A stretch of DNA of 25,364 nucleotides from NCBI GenBank assembly GCA_964415715.1, contig CAYQBK010000044.1, positions 1 to 25,364 on the forward strand, given 5' to 3'. The translations under genes and the position numbers were made by a program. This DNA comes from DALYDK01 sp964415715 (GTDB lineage: Bacteria; Patescibacteriota; Saccharimonadia; Saccharimonadales; CAIOMD01). The notes under the pieces are model-generated. The model had not been told where the DNA came from and did no database searches. It was given only the letters and a program-made list of their open reading frames with translations. Position 1 is the stretch's first letter. Each line of letters begins with the position of its first letter. Positions 7,491 through 14,260 of the stretch are shown piece by piece.

Positions 7491-7661
7491 ATGCTTACCT
7501 GGATACAAAGGCACAAAAGAAGACAACAAGACAAGCTAAACAACATACAACTGAACATGTACCAACAGAAATGGGAGGTCATAAAAACCGAGCATCCAGC
7601 TAGCACTGGCTGCTCGTATGCGGGTTTAAGGTGTGAAATGTGTAATTGCTACCAATTTTAG
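7491..7661 (+). CDS. Possible 56-residue Cys-rich microprotein
   Basis: An open frame of 56 codons fills most of the 243-base gap between two real genes. The first half is basic and Gln-rich (QRHKRRQQDK) and looks helical. The C-terminus carries four cysteines, C41-x6-C48-x2-C51-x-C53, an arrangement that could bind a metal. There is no Shine-Dalgarno sequence, and the hairpin at 7462-7487 lies immediately upstream. The DNA also contains an RNA hairpin (7590-7594 and 7596-7599 pairing with 7606-7609 and 7611-7615), so the region could instead be a structured RNA. I have no family match. Confidence 0.35.
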   Translation: MLTWIQRHKRRQQDKLNNIQLNMYQQKWEVIKTEHPASTGCSYAGLRCEMCNCYQF

Positions 7662-7684
7662 TAAGTATCTTGTAGTATGTATAT

Positions 7685-8143
7685 ATGAAAGAGCCAGAAA
7701 AAATATTACCAAAAGATAGCTCAGACTATTTGCGGGTCATGACCAAGGCGGTATTTCAGGCAGGATTTAACTGGAAAGTTATTGAAAACAAATGGCCAGG
7801 TTTCGAAGATGTATTTCAGCAATTTGACCCATACAAAGTAGCTACGTTTGATGATGCAAAAATATCAGAAATAACTCAAGACAAACGAATCGTTCGCAAC
7901 AAAAGCAAGATATCAGCCACAGTTCACAACGCCCAAACAATGGTCGAAAAAATAAACAAATATGGTGATTTTGGTAAATATTTAAGCTCGATTGGCGACT
8001 ATGAAACAGTTGTCAAGGAGCTGCGTAAATCGTTCAAATGGTTAGGTGATTTTGGGGCATATTATTTTTTATGGGTTGTCAGCCAACCAGTGCCCAGCTA
8101 CGAAGATTGGTGCAAATCACGTGGCATAAAACCAATGTCGTAA
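7685..8143 (+). CDS. DNA-3-methyladenine glycosylase I (Tag)-like protein
   Basis: A 152-residue protein related to the Tag branch of helix-hairpin-helix glycosylases, which excise 3-methyladenine. Recognisable pieces are FQAGFNWKVIENKWPGF (24-40), FDPYKVATF (47-55) and the RIVRNKSKI motif (68-76) with a following HNA. It is shorter than typical Tag (about 190). The N-terminal segment with the first zinc ligand and the HDxEWG motif is missing. By my alignment the base-recognising Glu of E. coli Tag (E38) is Ala here, while the neighbouring Trp is kept (W30). It may therefore be a divergent glycosylase or a non-enzymatic DNA-binding relative. A TAGTAT box ends six bases before the ATG. Confidence 0.72.
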   Translation: MKEPEKILPKDSSDYLRVMTKAVFQAGFNWKVIENKWPGFEDVFQQFDPYKVATFDDAKISEITQDKRIVRNKSKISATVHNAQTMVEKINKYGDFGKYLSSIGDYETVVKELRKSFKWLGDFGAYYFLWVVSQPVPSYEDWCKSRGIKPMS

Positions 8144-8150
8144 TTTGATA

Positions 8151-8426
8151 TTATGATTCAAGCAATTCTAGCATTTTTTCAATATCTTTATATTTGTCTT
8201 TTGCGACTTCATCAATAATATTAAATACTTTTTGCAAGTCAAGCCCGTCATAAAGCCCCAGAACAACTTGTTTCACAATTAATATTATTTGCTTTTCTGT
8301 TTCAATATCAATCGGAGTTACATGCTCCCCATACCTCGCAGATGCAAAGTACTCTATAAGTTTATCGTCAACCTGTCGTGCTTCATCAAAATAATAGTCC
8401 GAAAAACTTTTAACAAATTCTGCCAT
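8151..8426 (-). CDS. C-terminal part of a frameshifted unknown gene
   Basis: I do not recognise this 91-residue helical, acidic segment. The ATG at 8426 is probably not its true start: the same frame stays open upstream to 8573 and encodes protein-like sequence (about LAYARNTFARDRNAA, then RWTPNNQPD and more) with no start codon. That stretch abuts the stop of the upstream gene at 8549. One additional T in the T5 run at 8555-8551 (minus-strand reading) would join both into one protein of about 403 residues. It is therefore best read as the tail of the 8549-9358 gene, made separately only if ATG 8426 is used. Confidence 0.6.
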   Translation of the reverse strand: MAEFVKSFSDYYFDEARQVDDKLIEYFASARYGEHVTPIDIETEKQIILIVKQVVLGLYDGLDLQKVFNIIDEVAKDKYKDIEKMLELLES

Positions 8427-8548
8427 ATGAAAGCTTACTTCGGAAACCGTTGGTTTGTAATCATTTGAATAGCATGTATCTGGCTGGTTATTTGGAGTCC
8501 AGCGTATGGCAGCATTTCTATCTCGAGCAAAAGTATTACGAGCATATG

Positions 8549-9358
8549 CTAAAAATCCTCTAACGATATGCCACTAAAACCTAATGCTTTTGTGAGCATA
8601 TCACATGCAACCTCTGCCTTATAACTATCAATATTGCGATCCAATAACGTTCTTGACAGTGATTCAATGCAATAAGATACTCTATCATAACCGTCTATCA
8701 ATGAAGTGTCTTCTGTAAACATTTTTGCCAGCGTTTTTTGGGTGTAGGATTTGAACTCTGTCTGATCTCCATTTCTTGATAATCTTCGCGCTTCATCCAA
8801 TAATCGTTCGTTTACACTTGCAGCTATATCAAATGGGAGTAGGCGATAGTCAACTGAAATCACTTGACATGATTTGCTATTTCTAGGTTTAGAAGAAAGG
8901 TTTTCAATATATTTAATTGCACACTTTCTAAGTTTCCTGACTATTGGCCTAAGAACGACTCTTTTTGGATCTGGCGTTGTAGCCGCTAGCGACACTATAT
9001 CAAGATTACTGTCAGTTGCATTCATATCTGTTATGAACTGCACAATCCTAATAAGCACTTCACTCCGACCAGTTTGTGGATCTTCAACCAAAACCCTTTC
9101 TAGCCCAGCAAGTTGTATATGACTATCAACCCAGCTATGTCTATCAAGCTTAATAGGAAGATGCGTAATCTCTTCACAGCGAGTAATCAAACCAAATCCT
9201 TTTTGGATTAGTTGAGCATGCTGTTCATCAATTCCGTATTGCCAAGCTTCAATTCTCTCAATGACGGCCAAATCAAACTCAGCTTGTTTCTCAAAATATC
9301 TAGCTTTCTCTAGCGCATTTTCATCACGCTTACTAGCCACCTCACTCACCCTAGCCAT
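8549..9358 (-). CDS. N-terminal part of a frameshifted unknown gene
   Basis: A 269-residue mostly helical protein with no family I recognise and no membrane segment or signal peptide. It is rich in charged residues, with helices throughout and a possible strand region near 90-130. The reading frame ends ...GISLEDF then TAG, directly at a T5 run; a one-base slip there continues into 49 further protein-like codons and then the 8151-8426 frame. The gene lies alone on the minus strand, divergent from alaS across a 191-base spacer. It has no clear Shine-Dalgarno site next to its ATG. Decay, an assembly error or a programmed -1 frameshift all remain possible. Confidence 0.68.
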   Translation of the reverse strand: MARVSEVASKRDENALEKARYFEKQAEFDLAVIERIEAWQYGIDEQHAQLIQKGFGLITRCEEITHLPIKLDRHSWVDSHIQLAGLERVLVEDPQTGRSEVLIRIVQFITDMNATDSNLDIVSLAATTPDPKRVVLRPIVRKLRKCAIKYIENLSSKPRNSKSCQVISVDYRLLPFDIAASVNERLLDEARRLSRNGDQTEFKSYTQKTLAKMFTEDTSLIDGYDRVSYCIESLSRTLLDRNIDSYKAEVACDMLTKALGFSGISLEDF

Positions 9359-9512
9359 ATGTAACCATCCTAACCAATATATGGGCCGTAAATTTAATAG
9401 TACTATATACTGCTATTTGTGATGAATCAAATATTTCCCTGATATCAACACATAGCTTTGTCAAAACACCCAATGCCAACAACACCAAAAATATACCTGT
9501 TATATGTCAATA

Positions 9513-9541
9513 TTTACTTGGACCATGTCTATCTATATAAT
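9513..9541 (+). promoter_or_regulatory. alaS promoter
   Basis: TTTACT (9513-9518), a 17-base spacer, then TATAAT (9536-9541), ending eight bases before the ATG at 9550. The -35 box is almost the same as that of the SET operon (TTTACC). No Shine-Dalgarno sequence follows, so a leaderless or near-leaderless alaS mRNA is predicted. Confidence 0.6.
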
Positions 9542-9549
9542 TACCTCTT

Positions 9550-11436
9550 ATGAAAGCACACGAAATACGAAACGCATATATTAAATTTTTTGAGAATAAC
9601 AGCCATAGTGTTATACCACGATCCAAGCTAGTGCCTGACAATGATCCATCGACACTTTTTACTGGTAGCGGGATGCAACCACTAGTACCCTACCTACTCG
9701 GAGAAAAGAACCCATATGGTACTAGGCTAGTCGACAGCCAACCATGTTTTAGGGCTCAAGATATTGAAGAAGTCGGCGATAACCGTCACACAACTTTTTT
9801 TGAAATGCTGGGCAATTGGAGCTTGGGTGATTATTTCAAAAAAGAACAATTTACAATGATATTTAACTTCCTAACAGATATAGTCGGGCTTGATCCAAAC
9901 AAACTATATGTCACAACATTTATTGGTAGTAGAGAGTTTTCGATCCCAAAAGATACAGAATCTGGCGATATTTGGAAAAAACTATTTGCCGACAAAGGAC
10001 TACAGGCTGATGATGTAGAGATTGGTTCAGAAGAAAATGGTTACAAAATAGGCACACCCAAAGGTGCACGTATTTTTTATTATGATGCCTCAAAAAATTG
10101 GTGGTGCCGAAATGGTAAAATGGCTGACATGCCCGTCGGCGAGCCGGGTGGACCGTCTAGCGAGATATTTTATGAATTTGATTTTGTGGAACATAATACT
10201 GATTATGGGGATAAATGCCACCCCAACTGCGACTGTGGACGATTTATAGAAATAGGTAATAATGTGTTGATGCAATATTCCAAAACAAAAGACGGCTTTG
10301 AACAATTACCCAAAAAAAATATTGATTTTGGTGGTGGTTTAGAGCGAATTGCCATGGCATCAATAGATAGCCCAGATGTGTTCAAGATTAGTTTGCTTTG
10401 GCCAATTATTGAGAAACTAGAAGAAATAAGCAATAAAAAATATGACGGCCATACAAACTCTATGCGAGTTATTGCAGATCATCTAAGAGGTGCAGTGTTT
10501 TTGGCTATGGATGGCGTTGTGCCTAGTAACAAGGAGCAAGGTTATGTTATGCGCCGTATTATGCGCCGAGCGATAAGATTTGCTTTTGATTTGGGTATTG
10601 AACAGGATGTTTGTGAATCAATAATACCTGTAGTCGCTGATATGTATATCGATGACTACCCGGAAATACGCGAAAAAAATGAAACTATAAAGGAAATATT
10701 GAAAAAGGAAGAAAAAATATTTCGGCAGACTTTACGTTCTGGGGTGCGAGAATTCGACCGTATTAGTAAAAATGGCACGATTACCGGTCAAGATATATTC
10801 AAATTGTATGATACTTATGGCTTTCCGGCAGAACTAAGTGCCGAGGAGGCCTATAAAAAACAGATTAAAATATCTGAAAATTGGCGAAAAGATTTTGATA
10901 TCAAAATGGATGAGCAAAGACAACGCAGCAAAACAGCAACAAAGGGTACTTTCAAGGGTGGACTTGCCGACCATAGTCTAATAGTCACCAAATACCACAC
11001 TGCTACACACCTAATGTATCGAGCGCTAAAAATATCTTTGGGTGATCATGTTGTGCAGCGTGGTAGCAATATCACTGCCGACAGATTACGGTTTGATTTT
11101 AGTCACCCAGAAAAAATGACACCAGAAGAAATAAAACAAGTCGAAGAAATAGTTAACGAGCAAATAGTCAAAGATTGGCCGATGTCATGGCGTGAAGAAA
11201 ATACCAAAAAGGCACTGAGCGAAGGTGTGGCTGGTGCTTTCGGTGATAAATATGGTGAAATGGTCAAAGTCTACACTGTTGGCGACCCAGACGGCGAAAA
11301 CTATAGCCGTGAAATTTGCGGTGGCCCACACGTTGAACACACGGGCATACTTGCCGATGGTGGGGTTAAGTTTAAGATACTAAAAGAAGAATCATCGTCC
11401 GCAGGAGTAAGACGCATAAAAGCCGTGCTAATCTAA
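9550..11436 (+). CDS. alaS: Alanyl-tRNA synthetase, compact form
   Basis: This class II enzyme charges tRNA-Ala in the cytoplasm. The catalytic core is clear from residue 1 (FTGSGMQPLVPYLLG at 37-51, CFRAQDIEEVGDNRHTTFFEMLGNWSLGDYF region at 66-96, GGGLER at 261-266), followed by the tRNA-binding helices (about 300-460). The editing domain has zinc ligands in HTATH (483-487) and CGGPH (590-594). At 628 residues it is about 250 shorter than the E. coli enzyme. The beta-barrel with the usual RTPFYAESGGQ motif that normally precedes the editing domain is gone, and so is the C-Ala domain. Short AlaRS proteins of this kind are typical of CPR bacteria. Transcribed alone from a near-leaderless promoter. 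Confidence 0.97.
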   Translation: MKAHEIRNAYIKFFENNSHSVIPRSKLVPDNDPSTLFTGSGMQPLVPYLLGEKNPYGTRLVDSQPCFRAQDIEEVGDNRHTTFFEMLGNWSLGDYFKKEQFTMIFNFLTDIVGLDPNKLYVTTFIGSREFSIPKDTESGDIWKKLFADKGLQADDVEIGSEENGYKIGTPKGARIFYYDASKNWWCRNGKMADMPVGEPGGPSSEIFYEFDFVEHNTDYGDKCHPNCDCGRFIEIGNNVLMQYSKTKDGFEQLPKKNIDFGGGLERIAMASIDSPDVFKISLLWPIIEKLEEISNKKYDGHTNSMRVIADHLRGAVFLAMDGVVPSNKEQGYVMRRIMRRAIRFAFDLGIEQDVCESIIPVVADMYIDDYPEIREKNETIKEILKKEEKIFRQTLRSGVREFDRISKNGTITGQDIFKLYDTYGFPAELSAEEAYKKQIKISENWRKDFDIKMDEQRQRSKTATKGTFKGGLADHSLIVTKYHTATHLMYRALKISLGDHVVQRGSNITADRLRFDFSHPEKMTPEEIKQVEEIVNEQIVKDWPMSWREENTKKALSEGVAGAFGDKYGEMVKVYTVGDPDGENYSREICGGPHVEHTGILADGGVKFKILKEESSSAGVRRIKAVLI

Positions 11437-11577
11437 AACACAACATAATAGGATTTCGTGCTTGTTATATGTGGCCTTTTGTGTTTAAATTAAGTCATGT
11501 TACATATATTTAACCAACAGCAACAGAACATCACGCAGGTAGCGGTTTTTTAAACGTATAGCAAAATATGAACTTTT

Positions 11578-11604
11578 ACACCGCTCAGCCAGCGGTGTTT
11601 TTTT
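11578..11604 (+). terminator. Rho-independent terminator upstream of the tRNA genes
   Basis: ACACCGCT (11578-11585) pairs perfectly with AGCGGTGT (11591-11598) around a five-base loop, followed by T7. It ends right before the first tRNA gene. It would stop read-through from alaS, so the tRNA pair either uses a promoter overlapping this region or is processed from read-through. Confidence 0.88.
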
Positions 11605-11605
11605 A

Positions 11606-11679
11606 TGTCTTGTCGTCTAGTGGTAGGACACCTGTTTCTGGAACAGGTAACCTTGGTTCGAATCCAAGCGAGATAGCCA
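11606..11679 (+). tRNA. trnQ: tRNA-Gln (anticodon CTG)
   Basis: All arms fold: acceptor TGTCTTG with CGAGATA (two G-T pairs), D stem GTCT with GGAC, anticodon stem CCTGT with ACAGG, loop TTCTGGA with anticodon CTG at 11638-11640, and T arm CTTGG-TTCGAAT-CCAAG. The discriminator is G and CCA is encoded (11677-11679). The weak U1-A72 pair and G73 are glutamine identity features in E. coli. It reads CAG codons. Confidence 0.93.
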
Positions 11680-11682
11680 TAA

Positions 11683-11759
11683 TCGGAGGTAGACAAATAG
11701 GTAAAGTCACTTGCCTTTGAAGCAAGAATATGAAGGTTCGACCCCTTCCCTCCGAGCCA
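11683..11759 (+). tRNA. trnQ: tRNA-Gln (anticodon TTG)
   Basis: Acceptor TCGGAGG with CCTCCGA is perfect; D stem GAC with GTC; anticodon stem CTTGC with GCAAG around CTTTGAA, anticodon TTG at 11717-11719; T arm GAAGG-TTCGACC-CCTTC; G73 and encoded CCA (11757-11759). It begins three bases after the preceding tRNA, so the two are co-transcribed. It reads CAA and, by wobble, CAG. The sequence is well diverged from its neighbour outside the identity elements. Confidence 0.93.
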
Positions 11760-11947
11760 ATTCAAAAAATATCATCTCTCGCATTTAGTCACAAAATAGG
11801 TTCGAATAAACTCGTATATGTGAGCCAAATCGTTAAACCTGTTGCAATAACAGAACAGGGTGACATCAAAACAGCCCACTCTTACAATATATTGTAGTTC
11901 ATTACCTGAGAATATGATGGCTGAAGACCATTAGGATTTAGTACTAT
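11760..11947. other. Intergenic region after the tRNA pair
   Basis: No convincing gene. It holds a perfect 14-base palindrome, TACAATATATTGTA (11883-11896), and a short open frame (11820-11897, 25 codons from GTG) that reads like protein but has no supporting signals. Confidence 0.5.
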
Positions 11948-11980
11948 ACCAAAAACTACTTTACCACTGTAGTTTTTGGT
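11948..11980 (-). terminator. Hairpin at the 3' end of the HD-domain gene, possibly bidirectional
   Basis: ACCAAAAACTAC (11948-11959) pairs perfectly with GTAGTTTTTGGT (11969-11980). On either strand the stem places an A-tract before and a T-tract after a short core. It overlaps the last codons of the minus-strand HD gene, and would also block read-through from the tRNA genes. Confidence 0.5.
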
Positions 11981-12561
11981 CTATCGTAATATGTTGATTT
12001 ACAATAGACTAAAAGTTCTTCAAATATTTCTTGGCATTGGTATGAACAGACCTCTAGTTGTTCATGATGCTTCTTCTCAAAACTGGTGTAACTAATGTTT
12101 ATTTTCTTGTATGGTCGCCAGTTATCTAGATCGGCAAGTATTAGAGCTTGCATTTTGTCAACAGTCCAAACAAAAACCGACTCATCGTCTGCTTTTGTAT
12201 CATAACCGTTTAACAATCTAACAAAGTCTTCAAACTTTACTAATTCTTTACTCAACTTATCGATTGCCCGTGCCTCACGAGCAACTTTCAATTCTCTATC
12301 TTTTTTGCTTGCAAAAGTATTAACATCGCCTGCATATACTTCAGAAAAATCGTGAACTAAGGCATATTTTAATACTTTTGCGATATCCAAATTAAGCTTA
12401 AATTTGTCATTGAGATACCAACACAAAATAGCAACTGAATAGCTATGTTCAACATCATTTTCCGCTCGATCACTGCCCAAAATATCGTGATTTCGATCTA
12501 CTTTTGACAACTCACATATTAATGATTGCAGGATAAAGTGTGTATTATCAGGTTTTTTCAT
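11956..12561 (-). CDS. HD-domain phosphohydrolase, YfbR-like
   Basis: A 201-residue metal-dependent HD protein of the YfbR/COG1896 type, whose studied members remove phosphate from 5'-deoxynucleoside monophosphates. Metal ligands are H39 (ENDVEHS), H70-D71 (LVHDFSE) with E74, and D135 (WTVDKMQAL). Family features AGDV (77-80) and a long internal helix are present. It likely takes part in nucleotide clean-up or salvage, which suits a host-dependent CPR cell, but substrate choice is inference. A TATAAT box (minus strand, 12576-12571) ends nine bases before the ATG and no Shine-Dalgarno sequence is present. It lies convergent to the tRNA pair. Confidence 0.85.
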   Translation of the reverse strand: MKKPDNTHFILQSLICELSKVDRNHDILGSDRAENDVEHSYSVAILCWYLNDKFKLNLDIAKVLKYALVHDFSEVYAGDVNTFASKKDRELKVAREARAIDKLSKELVKFEDFVRLLNGYDTKADDESVFVWTVDKMQALILADLDNWRPYKKINISYTSFEKKHHEQLEVCSYQCQEIFEELLVYCKSTYYDRPKTTVVK

Positions 12562-12570
12562 ATGTCACAA

Positions 12571-12576
12571 ATTATA
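12571..12576 (-). promoter_or_regulatory. -10 box of the YfbR-like gene
   Basis: Perfect TATAAT on the minus strand, nine bases before the start codon at 12561. No good -35 box was found. Predicts a leaderless or near-leaderless mRNA. Confidence 0.45.
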
Positions 12577-12599
12577 CACATCAAATATAAAATATAATA

Positions 12600-12851
12600 C
12601 TAGCGGTGGGGACAGCCAGGCCAACAACAGGGTCGGCGCTTGCCTGCCATAAGTTCAATAACTACCCTTTCGATATGATTTTGTCTGGTCTCGGGCTTTT
12701 TTGCGCTAGTTACCCAACAAATCTACTCATTGCGCCCAAGCGGTGTCAAATCTTGCCATCGCTCCAACGCAGACTGATCAGATATAAGGGCCATATATAA
12801 ATCGGGCGGAGTATTGTGGCTAGTGCCAGATGCAATATTGACTTTTGTCAT
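12600..12851 (-). pseudogene. YdeI/OmpD-associated family remnant with an internal TAG
   Basis: Read from the ATG at 12851, the frame gives 83 codons with a TAG at codon 43 (12725-12723) and a natural TAG at 12602-12600. The second half, WVTSAKKPETRQNHIERV... and the ending CCWPGCPHR, is the highly characteristic C-terminal signature of YdeI/OmpD-associated (bacteriocin-protection-like) proteins. The stop lies in RNE-stop-ICWV, where homologues have Trp, so TGG became TAG. The copy is also short, lacking the larger N-terminal domain of many relatives. It is divergent from the pseudogene at 12956 across an AT-rich spacer. Expression as a full protein would require stop suppression. Confidence 0.78.
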
Positions 12852-12888
12852 AATAAATATTTTACACCAATCAAACCATAAATCAGTC

Positions 12889-12939
12889 AATAATTAGTAA
12901 TTATTCACACATTTTTTATGCTAACAATTATTAATAATT
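12889..12939. repeat. Two AT-rich palindromes between divergent pseudogenes
   Basis: AATAATTA-G-TAATTATT (12889-12905) is a perfect inverted repeat with one central base, and AATTATTAATAATT (12926-12939) is a perfect 14-base palindrome. They share the half-site AATAATTA and are 20 bases apart. The second ends four bases before the -10 box at 12943, a position where a bound repressor would block the promoter. Confidence 0.5.
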
Positions 12940-12942
12940 AGC

Positions 12943-12948
12943 TATAAT
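12943..12948 (+). promoter_or_regulatory. -10 box of the pseudogene at 12956
   Basis: Perfect TATAAT, seven bases before the ATG at 12956. There is no Shine-Dalgarno sequence. The promoter has outlived the gene it serves. Confidence 0.45.
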
Positions 12949-12955
12949 CAATAGC

Positions 12956-13645
12956 ATGACAAAAAACTATTCTCAAATAATCCAAAAATCGTCCAAGTTG
13001 ACTGCAAGGAATCTGCAGAACTGGATCTAAGCCAAACAAATGCAATAATAGAATATAGGCCAGACATAATACTGCTTGAATACCCGAATAATGAGAAATA
13101 TCCTAACATGCAATTAAACAGATTTGGCCCATATGACAAACCTAAGGATATGGTAGATAAACGAACCGCTGATTTTCCATTGACGTACTTAAAATTCACC
13201 CATGGGTAGTTGCAGATACTTATGTGTGGCGAAATATCGCAGAACTTTGGTCAAATGGACATCAGGTACTTACTTAACCTACAGATGGCCCAAGTGAGCT
13301 AACGTCCGAATGGCTTGAAGTATGGAATCAATGTATCCACAAGCAACCAAAAACTGGGTATGGTAGGTCCAAATATATCTTCGTGAGCGTCTTATGGCCA
13401 ATAATATTGACTACATTATGAACAAGCACTCAAATATAGAGAACTCGATGGTGTTGGTATTTTTACAAGATTTTCATTGGAAGCATGTTAAATTTCTGCT
13501 ATCCAAACCAAGTGTCAACGAAATATGGGAATATTATTTTGGCAAGTTTACTTGCGAAATAAATATAGCTAATATTGCCGAAAAAATAAAAATGCTAAAC
13601 CCTGTATTTTATAAATATTGGAAGAAATATAGCGATTTCAGCTAG
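12956..13645 (+). pseudogene. Decayed unknown gene, multiple frameshifts and stops
   Basis: Three successive frames encode continuous protein-like sequence of about 230 residues. The ATG frame must shift in an A6 run (12961-12966) to read KKLFSNNPKIVQVD...; it shifts again in an A4 run (13191-13194) to read HPWVVADTYVW...; it meets TAA at 13275-13277, shifts in an A5 run (13349-13353), meets TAG at 13364-13366 (KNWVW-stop-VQIYLRER) and continues as the intact 13394-13645 stretch (MANNIDYIMNKHSN... to KKYSDFS). Each shift is explained by loss of one A. The Trp-rich sequence is not from a family I recognise. The last 83 codons could still be made from the ATG at 13394, but that codon lies inside the original gene. 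Confidence 0.72.
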
Positions 13646-13675
13646 TCGATAAAATATATATGGTATATTAGCTAA

Positions 13676-14260
13676 ATGATATATACAGAAAGATTAGACA
13701 AAGCAATACGCATCGCATCATGGGCCCATGATCAACAAAAACAATATCGCAAAGGTACGGATATACCGTTTATTATCCACCCGTTTAGTGTTATGTTAAT
13801 AGCTAGTGAAGCAACAGCAGATGAAGACACGCTAATAGCCTGTTTACTACATGATGTACTAGAAGATGTTGATGGTAAGATATATAGTTCTGAAAATGTA
13901 TTGGAAGACTTTGGCGATAATGTATTAAAAATAGTCAAAGATGTGACAAAAGATGACAATGCAGGCAACTGGCACCAAATATCCGAAGCTTATGTTGGCC
14001 ATATACGACACAAGGCCTGTGACGAGGCTGTTATCGTTAGCGCATCTGACAAAATCCAAAACCTCATGTCACAGATAATCGACCATCGAACGCATGGTGA
14101 TATCATATGGCAAAGATTCTCTACAAAAAATCCAGATGACCAGGTATGGTTCTATAGCCTAGTGTTAGATGCAATAACTGAAAGAAAAGCACCCCAAATG
14201 CTTATCAACCAACTGTCGCAACAAATAGCAATACTAAAAAATAGATTAGTTACTGGTTAG
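13676..14260 (+). CDS. HD-domain protein of the SpoT/MESH1 hydrolase type
   Basis: A 194-residue stand-alone HD domain related to the (p)ppGpp hydrolase half of RelA/SpoT enzymes and to MESH1. Visible motifs are WAHDQQKQYRKGTDIPFIIHP (H18 and H35 as ligands), LLHDVLEDV with H59-D60 and E63-D64, and a later ASDKIQNL helix replacing the usual KLADRLHNL, where the Asp is the remaining metal ligand. The synthetase, TGS and ACT domains are absent, so it could only degrade alarmones or a similar nucleotide such as NADPH. A TATATT box (13664-13669) ends six bases before the ATG. Its end overlaps the convergent membrane protein gene by 11 bases. Confidence 0.82.
   Translation: MIYTERLDKAIRIASWAHDQQKQYRKGTDIPFIIHPFSVMLIASEATADEDTLIACLLHDVLEDVDGKIYSSENVLEDFGDNVLKIVKDVTKDDNAGNWHQISEAYVGHIRHKACDEAVIVSASDKIQNLMSQIIDHRTHGDIIWQRFSTKNPDDQVWFYSLVLDAITERKAPQMLINQLSQQIAILKNRLVTG

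Noticed and set aside
11436..11486. Inverted repeat AAACACAA (11436-11443) with TTGTGTTT (11479-11486) after alaS as a terminator.
   Set aside because: The loop is 35 bases, the stem is AT-rich and no T-run follows; the hairpin at 11578-11604 is a far better terminator.
11550..11765. A 71-codon minus-strand ORF resembling fragments often annotated as proteins.
   Set aside because: It lies entirely over the terminator and the two tRNA genes; such peptides come from translating tRNA DNA.
11820..11897. Small protein-like frame (GTG start, ending in TAG) after the tRNA genes.
   Set aside because: Only 25 codons, no Shine-Dalgarno sequence or -10 box at the right place, and the frame upstream runs into the tRNA.
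12606..12800. A 64-codon plus-strand ORF.
   Set aside because: It is antisense to the YdeI-family remnant, whose minus-strand frame has a clear family signature; no ribosome site or domain supports the plus-strand frame.
12948..13199. An 83-codon minus-strand ORF.
   Set aside because: It mirrors the coding-like plus-strand frame of the decayed gene and has no promoter or ribosome site.
5220..13366. Possible alternative genetic code, since TAA replaces Gln and TAG replaces Trp in some genes.
   Set aside because: TAA, TAG and TGA all end intact genes here with well-formed overlaps, the replaced residues differ (Gln and Trp), and the affected genes carry other lesions or sit among decayed genes.
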